Part shown: one piece after another, positions 33,750 through 42,251 of the stretch
Layout of the letters: each line of letters starts with the position of its first letter
Numbering within the stretch: position 1 is the stretch's first letter
Assembly (NCBI RefSeq): GCF_002993335.1
Contig: NZ_PVNS01000004.1
Coordinates: forward strand, 203,219-267,218
Source: Alkalicoccus urumqiensis
Lineage (GTDB): Bacteria; Bacillota; Bacilli; Bacillales; Salisediminibacteriaceae
Direction of reading: 5' to 3'
Length of the DNA stretch: 64,000 nt
The notes under the pieces: model-generated
Told to the model about the DNA's origin: nothing
What the model saw: only the letters and a program-made list of their open reading frames with translations
Database searches by the model: none
Position numbers and translations under genes: made by a program

Positions 33750-34269
33750 GGCGCACCTGCCTCCCCACCGCGTAGACGACGCCATTGCGTACTTCCACGT
33801 CGATCCGCGGCAGTTCCCGCTGCGGCGGTCCGGCGGTCGGATGACCGGACTTCAGGTCAAAGTAGCCTTTGTGGCAAGGACAGACAAGCTCTTCTTTTTC
33901 CGATTCGTAAAATACCGGACACATTAAATGCGTGCACGCGCTGTTGTAGGCAAGGAGTTCACCGCTCTTCGTATGAATAAGAAGAGCCGGATCGCTCTCC
34001 TCCGGGTAATAAAACGTCGCGGATTTTCCGCGCGGCAGTTCATCCAGAGCAATAATTTCTTTGGCATCGTCATCCTCTTCCATGCCGATGGCCGCGCGGA
34101 TCGAGAACGGAATGGTCGCGAGTCCGAGTGCGATCGACATGCCGGCGGTCGCTTTGATAAACGCCCTCCGGTTTAAATCCACATCATCTGCGCGGTTGAC
34201 GTTGCTGACGAGCTGAACGAGCTCATCTTTTCCTTCTCTTTGATTCCGGACATTCTTTTTATTTCCCAC
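33742..34269 (-). CDS. Rieske [2Fe-2S] protein with Tat-like signal anchor
   Basis: 175 residues. An RRAFIK motif at about residue 30 followed by a hydrophobic stretch (AGMSIALGLATIPF) looks like a twin-arginine signal anchor as in QcrA. The 2Fe-2S ligands are in CTHLMC and CPCHKGYFD. A Rieske centre placed outside the membrane within an operon whose catalytic subunit lacks a signal is unusual. It probably passes electrons between the membrane cytochrome and another carrier. It lies 17 bp after the 4Fe-4S gene. Confidence 0.88.
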   Translation of the reverse strand: MGNKKNVRNQREGKDELVQLVSNVNRADDVDLNRRAFIKATAGMSIALGLATIPFSIRAAIGMEEDDDAKEIIALDELPRGKSATFYYPEESDPALLIHTKSGELLAYNSACTHLMCPVFYESEKEELVCPCHKGYFDLKSGHPTAGPPQRELPRIDVEVRNGVVYAVGRQVRHG

Positions 34270-34286
34270 GGGTTATTCCCTCCTGC

Positions 34287-34829
34287 TTAATCAGTGTACA
34301 CGCCGAAAAATTCCGGGACGTACTGCCATTTATCCTGTTCGCTCGGCTTACGGCCCTCCACCAGGTTGAGCTGGGTGCGCCGGCGCCGGAGCGTCTGCAT
34401 TTCGTCGTAGTCAATAAAACGGATCGCATCACTCGGGCAGACAGAGGCGCACATCGGCGCAATGTCATGCTTCGAGCGGTCGTAGCACATGTCGCATTTG
34501 TACATTTTGTTCTGGTCAAAGTCGAACTTTGGAATACCGAATGGACAGCCGAATGTGCAGTTTCTGCAGCCGATGCATTTTTCCTCCGATGCGGAGAGGA
34601 CAACGCCTTCTTCCGTGATCTGAATCGCATTGGCCGGACACACCCGCGCACACGCCGGGTCTTTGCAGTGCATGCACATCATCGGGAACGTCTGACGGCT
34701 CTCCATGAAATCGACGTAGTCCACATAGTTCCGCTCGGTGCCTTCATGGTCGCCGCATTCTCTGCAGGCTGCCAGACACGCGCGGCAGCCGATACACCGT
34801 TCAAATTCGAGATACATGATTTTATTCAT
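34287..34829 (-). CDS. Four-cluster 4Fe-4S ferredoxin-type electron-transfer subunit
   Basis: 180 residues from ATG 34829. Four cysteine groups typical of NrfC/DmsB/FdhB-like subunits are seen: CIGCRACLAAC, CMHCKDPACARVC, CIGCRNCTFGC and CDMCYDR followed by CASVC. No signal peptide, so cytoplasmic. It should relay electrons from a quinol-linked membrane subunit to the molybdenum enzyme. Overlaps the end of the catalytic gene by eight bases. Confidence 0.9.
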   Translation of the reverse strand: MNKIMYLEFERCIGCRACLAACRECGDHEGTERNYVDYVDFMESRQTFPMMCMHCKDPACARVCPANAIQITEEGVVLSASEEKCIGCRNCTFGCPFGIPKFDFDQNKMYKCDMCYDRSKHDIAPMCASVCPSDAIRFIDYDEMQTLRRRRTQLNLVEGRKPSEQDKWQYVPEFFGVYTD

Positions 34830-36972
34830 GGGAAACGCCCTCCTTTTTCGTGATCCGTCTGATTTTTGCAGCACATACTTTAAACTCCGGCATGCGGGAC
34901 GTCGGATCCAGACACGCGTTCGTCAGTTTGTTGACAGAAAGCTCTTTTCCCCAGTGATACGGGATAAATAAAATATCCTCCCGCGTTGCTTTCGTCAGCT
35001 TTACTTCGACAGTCATCGAACTTCTCGGCGTCGTGATCTCCGCCATCTCTTTATCCTGAATGCCGTACCGGGAGGCAAGCGCCGGATGCATTTCCACGTA
35101 TGGATATGGGCACTGGTCGCGGAGAAAATCAATACGTCTCGTCTGATTGCCGGAAAGGTAGTGGTACACGACGCGGCCGGTCGTCAGCCGGAGCGGAAAT
35201 TCCTCCGATGGTACTTCCCCCGGCTCCTGCCACGGAACGGATGGCAGCACGGCTTTCCCATCAGGCGTTTCAAACCGGCCTTTAAAGACGGTCGGTGTGC
35301 CCGGATGGTCGAGCGATGGACACGGCCAGAACACGCCGTTCTCCCGGTCAATCCGCTCGTACGTAATCCCGTAGTAATCGGCTTTTCCACCTTTTGTCGC
35401 GAGGCGGAATTCATTAAATATATCCTCGGCTTTTTCATACGGGAAAAGATACCCTTTGCCGAGCACCTGGGCGATTTCCTTGAGAATCTGCCAGTCCGGT
35501 TTCGATTCATGAAGCGGCTCTACTGCTTTACGTATGCGGATGACCCGTCCTTCCAGGTTTGTCGTCGTTCCTTCATCCTCCGCCCACGAAACAGCAGGCA
35601 GCACGACATCAGCAAATTCTGCCGTTTCAGAGAGGAAAAAGTCGTTGACGACGAGGAAATCGAGCTTTTTCAGCGAGTCCCAGACATATTCCACGTTCGG
35701 AGCGGAGACAGCCGGGTTGCTGCAGATGACGTGCATGCCGCGGATCGCGCCGTTTTGAATTTCATCGAACATTTCAAACGCAGACACTCCGGGCTTCGGC
35801 ATCGCTTCGGGCTCAATCCCCCACACGCCGGAAATATGCTTTACTGCTTCCGGATCCGTAATTTTACGGTAGCCCGGCAGCAGGTCGGATTTCTGACCGT
35901 GCTCCCGGCCGCCCTGGCCGTTCCCCTGACCTGTAAACGTCGCAACGCCCGAGGCGAATTTTCCGATCTGACCCCGGAGAAGCGCCAGTGCCGAGTAAAG
36001 CGTGACGTTATCGACGCCTTTGGACTGCTGCTCAGCGCCGCGCGCAAACATCACGACGGATTTCTGTGCTCTGCCGTAAAGATGCGCCGCACGGATAATT
36101 TTCTCTTCTGAAACCCCGGTAATTTTCGACGTATACGCCGGCGTAAACAGCGCCGTCTGCGCTTTCAGCTCCTCGAAGTTGGCACACCGCTCTTCGACAT
36201 ACGCTTCATCCACATAGCCTTCTTTAATAATGAGATGAAGCAGTCCGTTGGCAAGCGCGGAATCCGTTCCCGGCAGGAGATCCAGATGCACATCAGCAAT
36301 GCGTGCCGTCGGTGTCTCCCGCGGATCGATCACGATCATCGATGCCCCGCGGTCCCGTGCCTTCCAGAACATTTGAATGCTCGTCGGATGGCATTCCGCC
36401 GTATTCGACCCCGCCATCAAAAAGCAGTCACTGTGCTCGAGCTCTGTCCACGGAAGCGTCGACCCGCGGTCCATGCCGAACGTCTTCAAAAAACCACCGG
36501 CTGCAGAACTCATGCAGAAGCGGCCATTGTAATCAATAAAACGTGTGCCGAGAACCGCACGGGCATATTTTCCGACGAGATAACACTTCTCATTCGTCAT
36601 CGATACCCCACCGAAAACCGACATTGCATCCGGGCCGCTTTCCTGCTGGAGCCGGGTGACGTTGTCTTTAATGACATGGAGCGCTTCCTCCCAGCTGCTT
36701 TCTACGAATGCACCGTTCTTTTTAATAAGCGGGCGTTTAATCCGGTCCGGGTGATCGATCTGCTGGTAGGCGGTCACGCCCTTTGGACACAGTTTGCCGA
36801 GTGTGACCGGCCAGTCGTAGCGCGGTTCCACCCCTTTGATCTTTCCCGTTTTTTCCGAAACCCGGATATGCATACCGCACTGCATGCCGCAGTAGCTGCA
36901 GTGGGTGGTTATGAGCTTTTCTCCGGCACGCTGTAGATTTTTCGTTCCTTCTTTCACGACGTAGTCACTCAT
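34822..36972 (-). CDS. Molybdopterin nitrate reductase catalytic subunit, NasC/NarB-like
   Basis: 716 residues. N-terminal 4Fe-4S ligands in CSYCGMQC and GKLCPKG, then the bis-MGD enzyme body: SVFGGVSMTNEKCYLVGKYA, DYNGRFCMSSAAGG, the molybdenum-site region GSNTAECHPTSIQMFWKARD, and GQGNGQGGREHGQKSDLLPG. These segments follow the B. subtilis assimilatory NasC closely. No Tat signal. The C-terminal extra 2Fe-2S domain found in some NasC/NasA proteins is absent. It is in a membrane-linked operon with an Fnr box, pointing to respiratory rather than assimilatory use; selenate or another oxyanion is a weaker alternative. Confidence 0.88.
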   Translation of the reverse strand: MSDYVVKEGTKNLQRAGEKLITTHCSYCGMQCGMHIRVSEKTGKIKGVEPRYDWPVTLGKLCPKGVTAYQQIDHPDRIKRPLIKKNGAFVESSWEEALHVIKDNVTRLQQESGPDAMSVFGGVSMTNEKCYLVGKYARAVLGTRFIDYNGRFCMSSAAGGFLKTFGMDRGSTLPWTELEHSDCFLMAGSNTAECHPTSIQMFWKARDRGASMIVIDPRETPTARIADVHLDLLPGTDSALANGLLHLIIKEGYVDEAYVEERCANFEELKAQTALFTPAYTSKITGVSEEKIIRAAHLYGRAQKSVVMFARGAEQQSKGVDNVTLYSALALLRGQIGKFASGVATFTGQGNGQGGREHGQKSDLLPGYRKITDPEAVKHISGVWGIEPEAMPKPGVSAFEMFDEIQNGAIRGMHVICSNPAVSAPNVEYVWDSLKKLDFLVVNDFFLSETAEFADVVLPAVSWAEDEGTTTNLEGRVIRIRKAVEPLHESKPDWQILKEIAQVLGKGYLFPYEKAEDIFNEFRLATKGGKADYYGITYERIDRENGVFWPCPSLDHPGTPTVFKGRFETPDGKAVLPSVPWQEPGEVPSEEFPLRLTTGRVVYHYLSGNQTRRIDFLRDQCPYPYVEMHPALASRYGIQDKEMAEITTPRSSMTVEVKLTKATREDILFIPYHWGKELSVNKLTNACLDPTSRMPEFKVCAAKIRRITKKEGVSHE

Positions 36973-38092
36973 GATAATCCTCCTTTTCACCAGAAGTCCG
37001 GCGCCGTCCGAATCCAGGCGGCTGAATGCCGCTCATCGTTTCCACCGGCGCATACGGATCTTTCGGCGGCTGTTCCAGGTTCATCTGTTTCATCACACGC
37101 ATTTTCCGCCGGCAGGCCGGGCAGTAGTCTGACAAATACGAACCGTCGGCAAGCTGCAGATCAAATTGCTGAGCGGCAAGAATGCCTTTGACATCGATAA
37201 TTTGTTCGTCGGTACTGTATATCTCGCCGCAGGAGCGGCACGGCCTGGTGTCGACCGTTTCGCGGTAGTTCATCGGTACACCGGCAGCAAGCGGCCGGAT
37301 CGGCAGGTGGAACAGCTTTCCGAACGGAAAGTAGACAAGGAACAACACGACGGTTACCTGGTGAAGCAGGGAAAGCTGCGGATGCATAAATCCACCGAGA
37401 AATTTATAGGAAAGCGTCAGTACCAATCCGGTTCCAGTAACCGCAAGCAGTACATACAGCGGCAGTAGATCAAACTCCACGCGCTGTGTCACTTTCGCGT
37501 CAGGACTCGTCGTTCTGCGGATAAGCGCCATCGTGACGCCGATGAGCACCATCATCGCGGTAATGTTCAATCCGTTGTAGACGAGCTCTGCAAACAGACC
37601 GTCGGCGGCCATCTTTATCGTTGGTACACCCATCACGACAATCTGGTACGTTTCCGGGTCGATGAGCGAAAAATGCATCCACCCGAACGTCAAGCCGAAC
37701 GTGATTGCAAAGGAACCGATGCATCCCCAGGCAAGCAGCCAGTGGGCCATCCCTCGGTAGACCCCCCGTTTAAAAATAAACTTCTGCAGAATGATGTTAT
37801 CAAACGCCGTTTTCAACACTGCGCGGATGTTTCGCTGCTTATGCGAGCGCGTCCGCAGGTTCTGAAAGCTCCGTTTTAAAATCTGCTGAGTCGCCGGCCG
37901 GAGCGACCAGGACACCATGCGTCCGGTAATACCGAGGGCAAAAACAATCGAGCCGATCAAATAACCGAAAAGCATCATATCGACGTGGGCAAACTGCCCG
38001 GTGCCGATCCACATCGTAAAAATGAGTATCGTTACTACAAAAAAGGAATACATGCTTGCTTTGGAGTAAAATGATCGTTCGAGCTGCTGCAT
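36965..38092 (-). CDS. NarI-like membrane cytochrome b subunit with C-terminal zinc-ribbon motif
   Basis: 375 residues, about six hydrophobic spans with histidines placed for haem binding (MAHWLLAWG, FGWMHFSL, LSLLHQVTVVLFLVYFPFGKLFHLP). After residue 270 comes a soluble domain with CRSCGE and CPACRRKM, a two-CxxC metal-binding element. It should oxidise menaquinol and feed the iron-sulfur relay. First gene of the operon; ATG 38092 after AAAGGGGTGGGG, and it overlaps the catalytic gene by eight bases. Confidence 0.85.
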   Translation of the reverse strand: MQQLERSFYSKASMYSFFVVTILIFTMWIGTGQFAHVDMMLFGYLIGSIVFALGITGRMVSWSLRPATQQILKRSFQNLRTRSHKQRNIRAVLKTAFDNIILQKFIFKRGVYRGMAHWLLAWGCIGSFAITFGLTFGWMHFSLIDPETYQIVVMGVPTIKMAADGLFAELVYNGLNITAMMVLIGVTMALIRRTTSPDAKVTQRVEFDLLPLYVLLAVTGTGLVLTLSYKFLGGFMHPQLSLLHQVTVVLFLVYFPFGKLFHLPIRPLAAGVPMNYRETVDTRPCRSCGEIYSTDEQIIDVKGILAAQQFDLQLADGSYLSDYCPACRRKMRVMKQMNLEQPPKDPYAPVETMSGIQPPGFGRRRTSGEKEDYHE

Positions 38093-38117
38093 GTGTCCCC
38101 ACCCCTTTCTCTTATCC

Positions 38118-38167
38118 TGTTTTCATTGTAGGGGCGGGTTCGAAACGGTGCTGTGAGTTTTATCACA
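38118..38167 (-). promoter_or_regulatory. Fnr-dependent promoter of the nitrate operon
   Basis: TGTGAGTTTTATCACA (38152-38167) is an exact TGTGA-N6-TCACA Fnr/Crp box. On the minus strand a -10 TACAAT lies at 38130-38125, giving a start near 38118 and placing the box centre about 41.5 bp upstream, the classic activator position. No good -35 is present. From 38168 to 38435 I see no further supported feature. Confidence 0.88.
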
Positions 38168-38435
38168 CCGGAAAATATTTTGGTGGAAATCGGAAGGAAG
38201 GGCGCCGCCGCGTCTATAAAAATCCTTCGTGTCCATTGTGTGAACGGACGCAGAAACATCATATACTTTTATCGCCATAATATATTTCAACTTCTGGAAG
38301 CTCGGCTCTATGCCGAACACGGTTCGAATGATACCTATTCTTATGTTTTAAAAATGTTCCGGTGCGGACGGTGGTTAGTTCTCTGTCTGGAAGGGAAAAG
38401 AAGAGAAATCAGTAAAAAAAGAAAGGGTGAGGGGC

Positions 38436-39125
38436 GTGAGGATTGAAAACAGCGTCGTTATTGTAACCGGAGGCTCCCGTGGTATCGGCCGGGCCGTGAC
38501 AGAAAAACTTCTGGAGCGCGGGGCAAGCGTTATGGCGATTGCCAAAACGTCCAAATCAGTGAAGCAGATGAAAAAGGAGATCGACTCGGACAACTTTGAT
38601 GCGATTACGTGTGACGTGTCGGATCCGGACCAGGCTGGTGACGCCGTCATTACGTGCCGGCGCCGTTTCGGAAGAATCGATGCGCTCGTCAATAACGCCG
38701 GTGTCGGTGTCTTCAAACCGATCGAAGACATGTCACTGTACGACTGGGATTATCAGCTGAATACGAACCTCCGCGGCGCGTTTCTTATCAGCCAGGCTGT
38801 GTACCGGGAGATGCTCGGCACCGGCGGCGGTGAAATTGTCCACGTCGCATCAAACCTCGGCTATACCGTCCGCGAAAAAGCCGGCGCTTACTGCGCCAGC
38901 AAATGGGGGCTTGTCGGCCTATCCAAGACGATGAACGCCGAAGGACGCGCCCACGGCATCCGGGTTTCGACTGTTTCTCCGGGACTCGTGCAGACGGACT
39001 TCTCCGGCGTATCCGCCGCGGAAAAAACCGACGGTCTCCTGCCTGGTACGGTCGCCGATCATATTCTCGGCGCCCTGGAAGCTTCTGAAGACACCGGAGA
39101 AATTGAAGTGATTATCCGTCCATAG
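38436..39125 (+). CDS. Short-chain dehydrogenase (FabG-like)
   Basis: 229 residues, GTG start at 38436 after AAAGGGTGAGG. TGGSRGIGRAV cofactor motif, NNAGVGVF, the Ser in VHVASNLGYT, and YCASKWGL with catalytic Tyr and Lys. It is a reductase of the 3-oxoacyl-ACP reductase type with unknown substrate. Divergent from the nitrate operon; ends at a terminator. Confidence 0.87.
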   Translation: MRIENSVVIVTGGSRGIGRAVTEKLLERGASVMAIAKTSKSVKQMKKEIDSDNFDAITCDVSDPDQAGDAVITCRRRFGRIDALVNNAGVGVFKPIEDMSLYDWDYQLNTNLRGAFLISQAVYREMLGTGGGEIVHVASNLGYTVREKAGAYCASKWGLVGLSKTMNAEGRAHGIRVSTVSPGLVQTDFSGVSAAEKTDGLLPGTVADHILGALEASEDTGEIEVIIRP

Positions 39126-39126
39126 A

Positions 39127-39163
39127 AAAGGCGCTGTCCGCTTGATTGTGCGGACAGCGCTTT
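39127..39163 (+). terminator. Terminator after the SDR
   Basis: AAAGGCGCTGTCCG pairs with CGGACAGCGCTTT. Confidence 0.85.
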
Positions 39164-39245
39164 GTGTGTAATCCATCTATTTCGAAAGAAACTTCCCTCC
39201 TCATTCTCCCGTACACTTACCACAAACGATGAAAGGAGGAATCTC

Positions 39246-39506
39246 ATGACGCACCGTCAGTCCGCCGTTCTCGGCCTTATCTTCGGTATTCTCGCTGTGC
39301 TCCTTCCGTCTGTCGGCATCGTGTTCGGGATCGCGGGCATCATCATCACGATCACCCTTCGAAACCAGCTTCGGGATGACGAACCCGCCGAACGGAAAAT
39401 GATGCAGGCCGGTCTGGCATTAAGTATTCTCGGCGTGCTGATACAAATCACACTGACGCTTATCGGGCTGCTGTCTTTTTTTCAAACGCCGCCCGGCTTC
39501 CTGTAA
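39246..39506 (+). CDS. Small two-to-three-span membrane protein
   Basis: 86 residues from ATG 39246 with AAAGGAGG upstream. Hydrophobic segments VLGLIFGILAVLLPSVGIVFGIAGIIITI and LALSILGVLIQITLTLIGLLSFF flank a charged loop. The layout recalls DUF4190-type proteins, but I am not sure. Its end overlaps the end of the converging EAL gene by 47 bp. Confidence 0.65.
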   Translation: MTHRQSAVLGLIFGILAVLLPSVGIVFGIAGIIITITLRNQLRDDEPAERKMMQAGLALSILGVLIQITLTLIGLLSFFQTPPGFL

Positions 39507-40311
39507 GCACTTTTTCCGGAAAGGTGGGTGCCTCTTCCGGATACGCGAAATAATAGCCCTGCATGTAGGGCACGTTCAGCTTTTTCAGCATCGCGTATTC
39601 CGCTTCGGTTTCCACGCCTTCCGCGATCACTTCCGCCTCCATTTCAGCAGCAGCCTCCATAAATAACGTGACGAGCTTCTGCTGAATCGGCGCGTCATCA
39701 ATGCCCTGTGTGAGAACCCGGTCCAGCTTTACATACTCCGGCTTCAGTGCGAGGAGCGTTTTAATACTGTTGTAGCCCGCTCCCACATCGTCCATCGCAA
39801 TTCGAAATCCCTGGGAGCGGTAGTTTTCGACGACGCTTTTCAGCTGGCCGTAATCACGGACCGCCTGTTTTTCGGTAATCTCAAATACGACCTGGGACGG
39901 GTCCATCCCGTAGGCTTCCAGCAGCTGCCGGGTGCAGCCGCGCGCGTATTGTTCGTCCTCGAGCACATTCGGATGCACGTTAATAAACAGCAGACGTCCC
40001 GTGCCGCGGAGCGCCCGGTGGTACGTCATGAGACCCGCTGCCCGCGCCGTCCGCTCGAATGGAAACAGACTCCCGCTCGCACCGAGCCGTTCGTAAAACT
40101 GCTCGGTCGAAGCAATTCCCGGAGCCGGATGCGGTCGGTTTAACAGTTCGTGCCCGGCGGTAGTGCCGCGTTTCACATCAAGTATCGGCTGAAACAGCGA
40201 CTGGAACCGGCGGTGCTGGATAATCTGTCCGATCGTCCGGTTCCACTGCACCCGCTCCTTCTCAGCCGTGTACTGCTTCCGAAGATACGTAAGTGCCTCG
40301 AGCCACCGCAT
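39460..40311 (-). CDS. EAL domain protein (c-di-GMP phosphodiesterase-like)
   Basis: 283 residues from ATG 40311 (AAAGGAGG upstream). EAL-domain landmarks: ELL in place of EAL in TTAGHELLNRP, FINVHPNVLEDE, the metal-binding pair MDDVGAGYNS, KLDRVLTQG, and IAEGVETEAE followed by MQGYYFAYP. Key acidic residues appear present, so it may be an active phosphodiesterase hydrolysing c-di-GMP. It begins 50 bp inside the chemoreceptor gene, showing close coupling of the two. Confidence 0.87.
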   Translation of the reverse strand: MRWLEALTYLRKQYTAEKERVQWNRTIGQIIQHRRFQSLFQPILDVKRGTTAGHELLNRPHPAPGIASTEQFYERLGASGSLFPFERTARAAGLMTYHRALRGTGRLLFINVHPNVLEDEQYARGCTRQLLEAYGMDPSQVVFEITEKQAVRDYGQLKSVVENYRSQGFRIAMDDVGAGYNSIKTLLALKPEYVKLDRVLTQGIDDAPIQQKLVTLFMEAAAEMEAEVIAEGVETEAEYAMLKKLNVPYMQGYYFAYPEEAPTFPEKVLTGSRAAFEKKTAAR

Positions 40312-41398
40312 CGGACGCCTCCTTTCCACGAAGGGACGCCAGATACCGGCTGGATGCCGTCACCGAACGATACGCATGTGCCGCTTCCGCTGCCGTTTCC
40401 GCCCACTGCCTTCCCCCATCATCAATATCCTGCTGCAGCGCCGTAAACGCGTCATTCATCCCCATCAGCGTCTCCGCAATTGTCTGAAACAGCGCCGCCG
40501 ATTCCTGCTGACCTTCCGCCGTCGACGCCACGGCTTCCGTCGTTTTCGCCATCTCGGACGTAATCCTGCCGGCTGCTTCCTTCGTCGTGTCCGCCAGCTG
40601 CCGGATTTCTCCTGCCACCACCGCAAACCCGCGTCCTTCCGCACCGGCCCGCGCCGCCTCGATCGCAGCATTTAACGATAAAATCGTGATCTTCTCCGTA
40701 ATCGCCTCAATCATCCCGACGACCTCAGCGACCGTCGCCGCCCGGTCATGGAGATGCTTGACCACCTCCGCCTGCACGTCTTCCTTCTGCCGCTGCTCCT
40801 CCGCCTGCTGAATCAGCCTGTCCAGCTGACTCCGGCCCGCCTCTGCCTTCGCATGAAGCGCGGTCATCGCCTCGACTCCCCGGGACGCACGCTCCTGCAC
40901 GCTGGAAATCGACGTTTCCATCGCTTCTGTATGCTGCGCCGCTTCCCGCAGCTGACTCAGCCGTTTCGTTTCCACTTCCCGCTGGGCAAACGCGGTGAGC
41001 TCCAGAAGGTCCGGGATCTGCAGAAATCCCGTCAGCACATCCCCCCGGCGGATGAACACCGCATCGAAGCGGTTTTCTTCCGTTCGAGCCAGTACGTGCC
41101 GGGTCATTTCTTCCGGCAGCATTTCCTCCGGCAGCACGAGCGGCTGCTTTTTCAGCTGCTCATGCACCGGCCGTTCTCCGTAAAGGCTGAACCCGAACCG
41201 CGATCCCATTTTTTCAAAAAAGTCCCCTGCCATCATGTATCCCTGCAGGTGGTAAGGTTCTTCTACGACATAGCACTCCGCCGGATGTTTTTTCATCCAG
41301 CTGTCCACCTCCGCATTCGTCATCCACGGATCCAGATGAACGAGCGGCTTCTGTTTTTGACGAAGTTCTTCGATAATCGACCGAACGTTTTCCACCAT
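40262..41398 (-). CDS. Soluble methyl-accepting chemotaxis-type protein with N-terminal sensor
   Basis: 378 residues without a transmembrane segment. Residues 1-140 look like a paired CBS/DUF-type sensor (LVHLDPWMTNAEVDSWMKKH ... FDAVFIRRGDVLTGFLQIPD). After a coiled coil comes the MCP signalling hairpin (ITILSLNAAIEAARAGAEGR, GFAVVAGEIRQLADTTKEAA). The N-terminal half resembles the sensor found in other Bacillus EAL/GGDEF proteins. With the overlapping EAL gene it suggests a cytoplasmic signalling pair linking c-di-GMP and chemotaxis-like clusters. Confidence 0.85.
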   Translation of the reverse strand: MVENVRSIIEELRQKQKPLVHLDPWMTNAEVDSWMKKHPAECYVVEEPYHLQGYMMAGDFFEKMGSRFGFSLYGERPVHEQLKKQPLVLPEEMLPEEMTRHVLARTEENRFDAVFIRRGDVLTGFLQIPDLLELTAFAQREVETKRLSQLREAAQHTEAMETSISSVQERASRGVEAMTALHAKAEAGRSQLDRLIQQAEEQRQKEDVQAEVVKHLHDRAATVAEVVGMIEAITEKITILSLNAAIEAARAGAEGRGFAVVAGEIRQLADTTKEAAGRITSEMAKTTEAVASTAEGQQESAALFQTIAETLMGMNDAFTALQQDIDDGGRQWAETAAEAAHAYRSVTASSRYLASLRGKEASDAVARGTYVSSEAVHG

Positions 41399-41562
41399 GT
41401 ATCTGCTCCCCCTCTCTTTCTACCCAGGACCAGTGTACGTGTTCTCTATAAAGCCAGCATAAAGAAATTGTAAAGGTTCGGTAAGTTCCTCCCTGGCGGC
41501 ATTGTATATTTTCCCAGATGCTGGGGCGTGGTACAGTAAAAGAAAGAGAAGGAGGGGAGCGC

Positions 41563-42237
41563 GTGCATTCATCGATCCGGCGAAGTCTCGTCTATGCGGC
41601 CGGCCTGTTTCTGCTTGCCACCGGCGTCAGTTTCTCCATCGCCGCCGGATTCGGCGTTTCCCCCGTGTCGTCACTCGCTGTCGCGGTGACGATCACGACC
41701 GGGATTACCGTCGGCGTCACAACCGTGCTTGCCAATGTTTTGTTTATCGTGATTCAGATGGCTCTCGGAAAAACGGTGACGCCCGCAGGGTTCGGCATGC
41801 AGTTTCTCGCGGCGTTCGTTTTCGGCGTTTTTATCGACAGTACGCTCTGGGTTCTGGAAACGGTGTACATACCGGAGACATTGTTCAGCCGAAGCTTGTT
41901 TCTCGGCATCAGTCTGCTTCTGATCGCAGCCGGCTTGTTCAGCTATATTTCCGCGAAGTTTCCGCTCATGCCGTATGACGCGATGACGCAGGCGGTGAGC
42001 GCACGCTTTTTCTGGCCGTTTGCCCGGGCGAAAGTAACGAGTGACGGAATCAACGTCGCCTGCGCCGGTACGCTCTGCCTCGCCGTCACTCAGACATTCG
42101 GTTCCATCGGCATTGGCACGCTTATTGCCGCGGCCTCCGTCGGCCGGCTGATCGGCCTATTCTCACGCTTGTTCCAGCAGCCGCTGCAGCAGTGGCTTTC
42201 CGCCGGGGAAACGATTCATCCAAACCGTGTACCTTAA
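41563..42237 (+). CDS. YczE/YitT-type membrane protein
   Basis: 224 residues from GTG 41563 (AAGGAGGGG upstream). Five hydrophobic spans; GVSFSIAAGFGVSPVSSLAV and YISAKFPLMPYDAMTQAVSAR match the YczE/YyaS/YitT group, small integral membrane proteins of uncertain function. It lies 14 bp before the next gene, so probably cotranscribed with it. Confidence 0.8.
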   Translation: MHSSIRRSLVYAAGLFLLATGVSFSIAAGFGVSPVSSLAVAVTITTGITVGVTTVLANVLFIVIQMALGKTVTPAGFGMQFLAAFVFGVFIDSTLWVLETVYIPETLFSRSLFLGISLLLIAAGLFSYISAKFPLMPYDAMTQAVSARFFWPFARAKVTSDGINVACAGTLCLAVTQTFGSIGIGTLIAAASVGRLIGLFSRLFQQPLQQWLSAGETIHPNRVP

Positions 42238-42251
42238 AGGAGGATCCTGTT

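Noticed and set aside
38153..38446. 97-codon frame between the nitrate operon and the SDR gene
   Set aside because: It begins inside the Fnr box, has no ribosome site, and its composition does not look coding.
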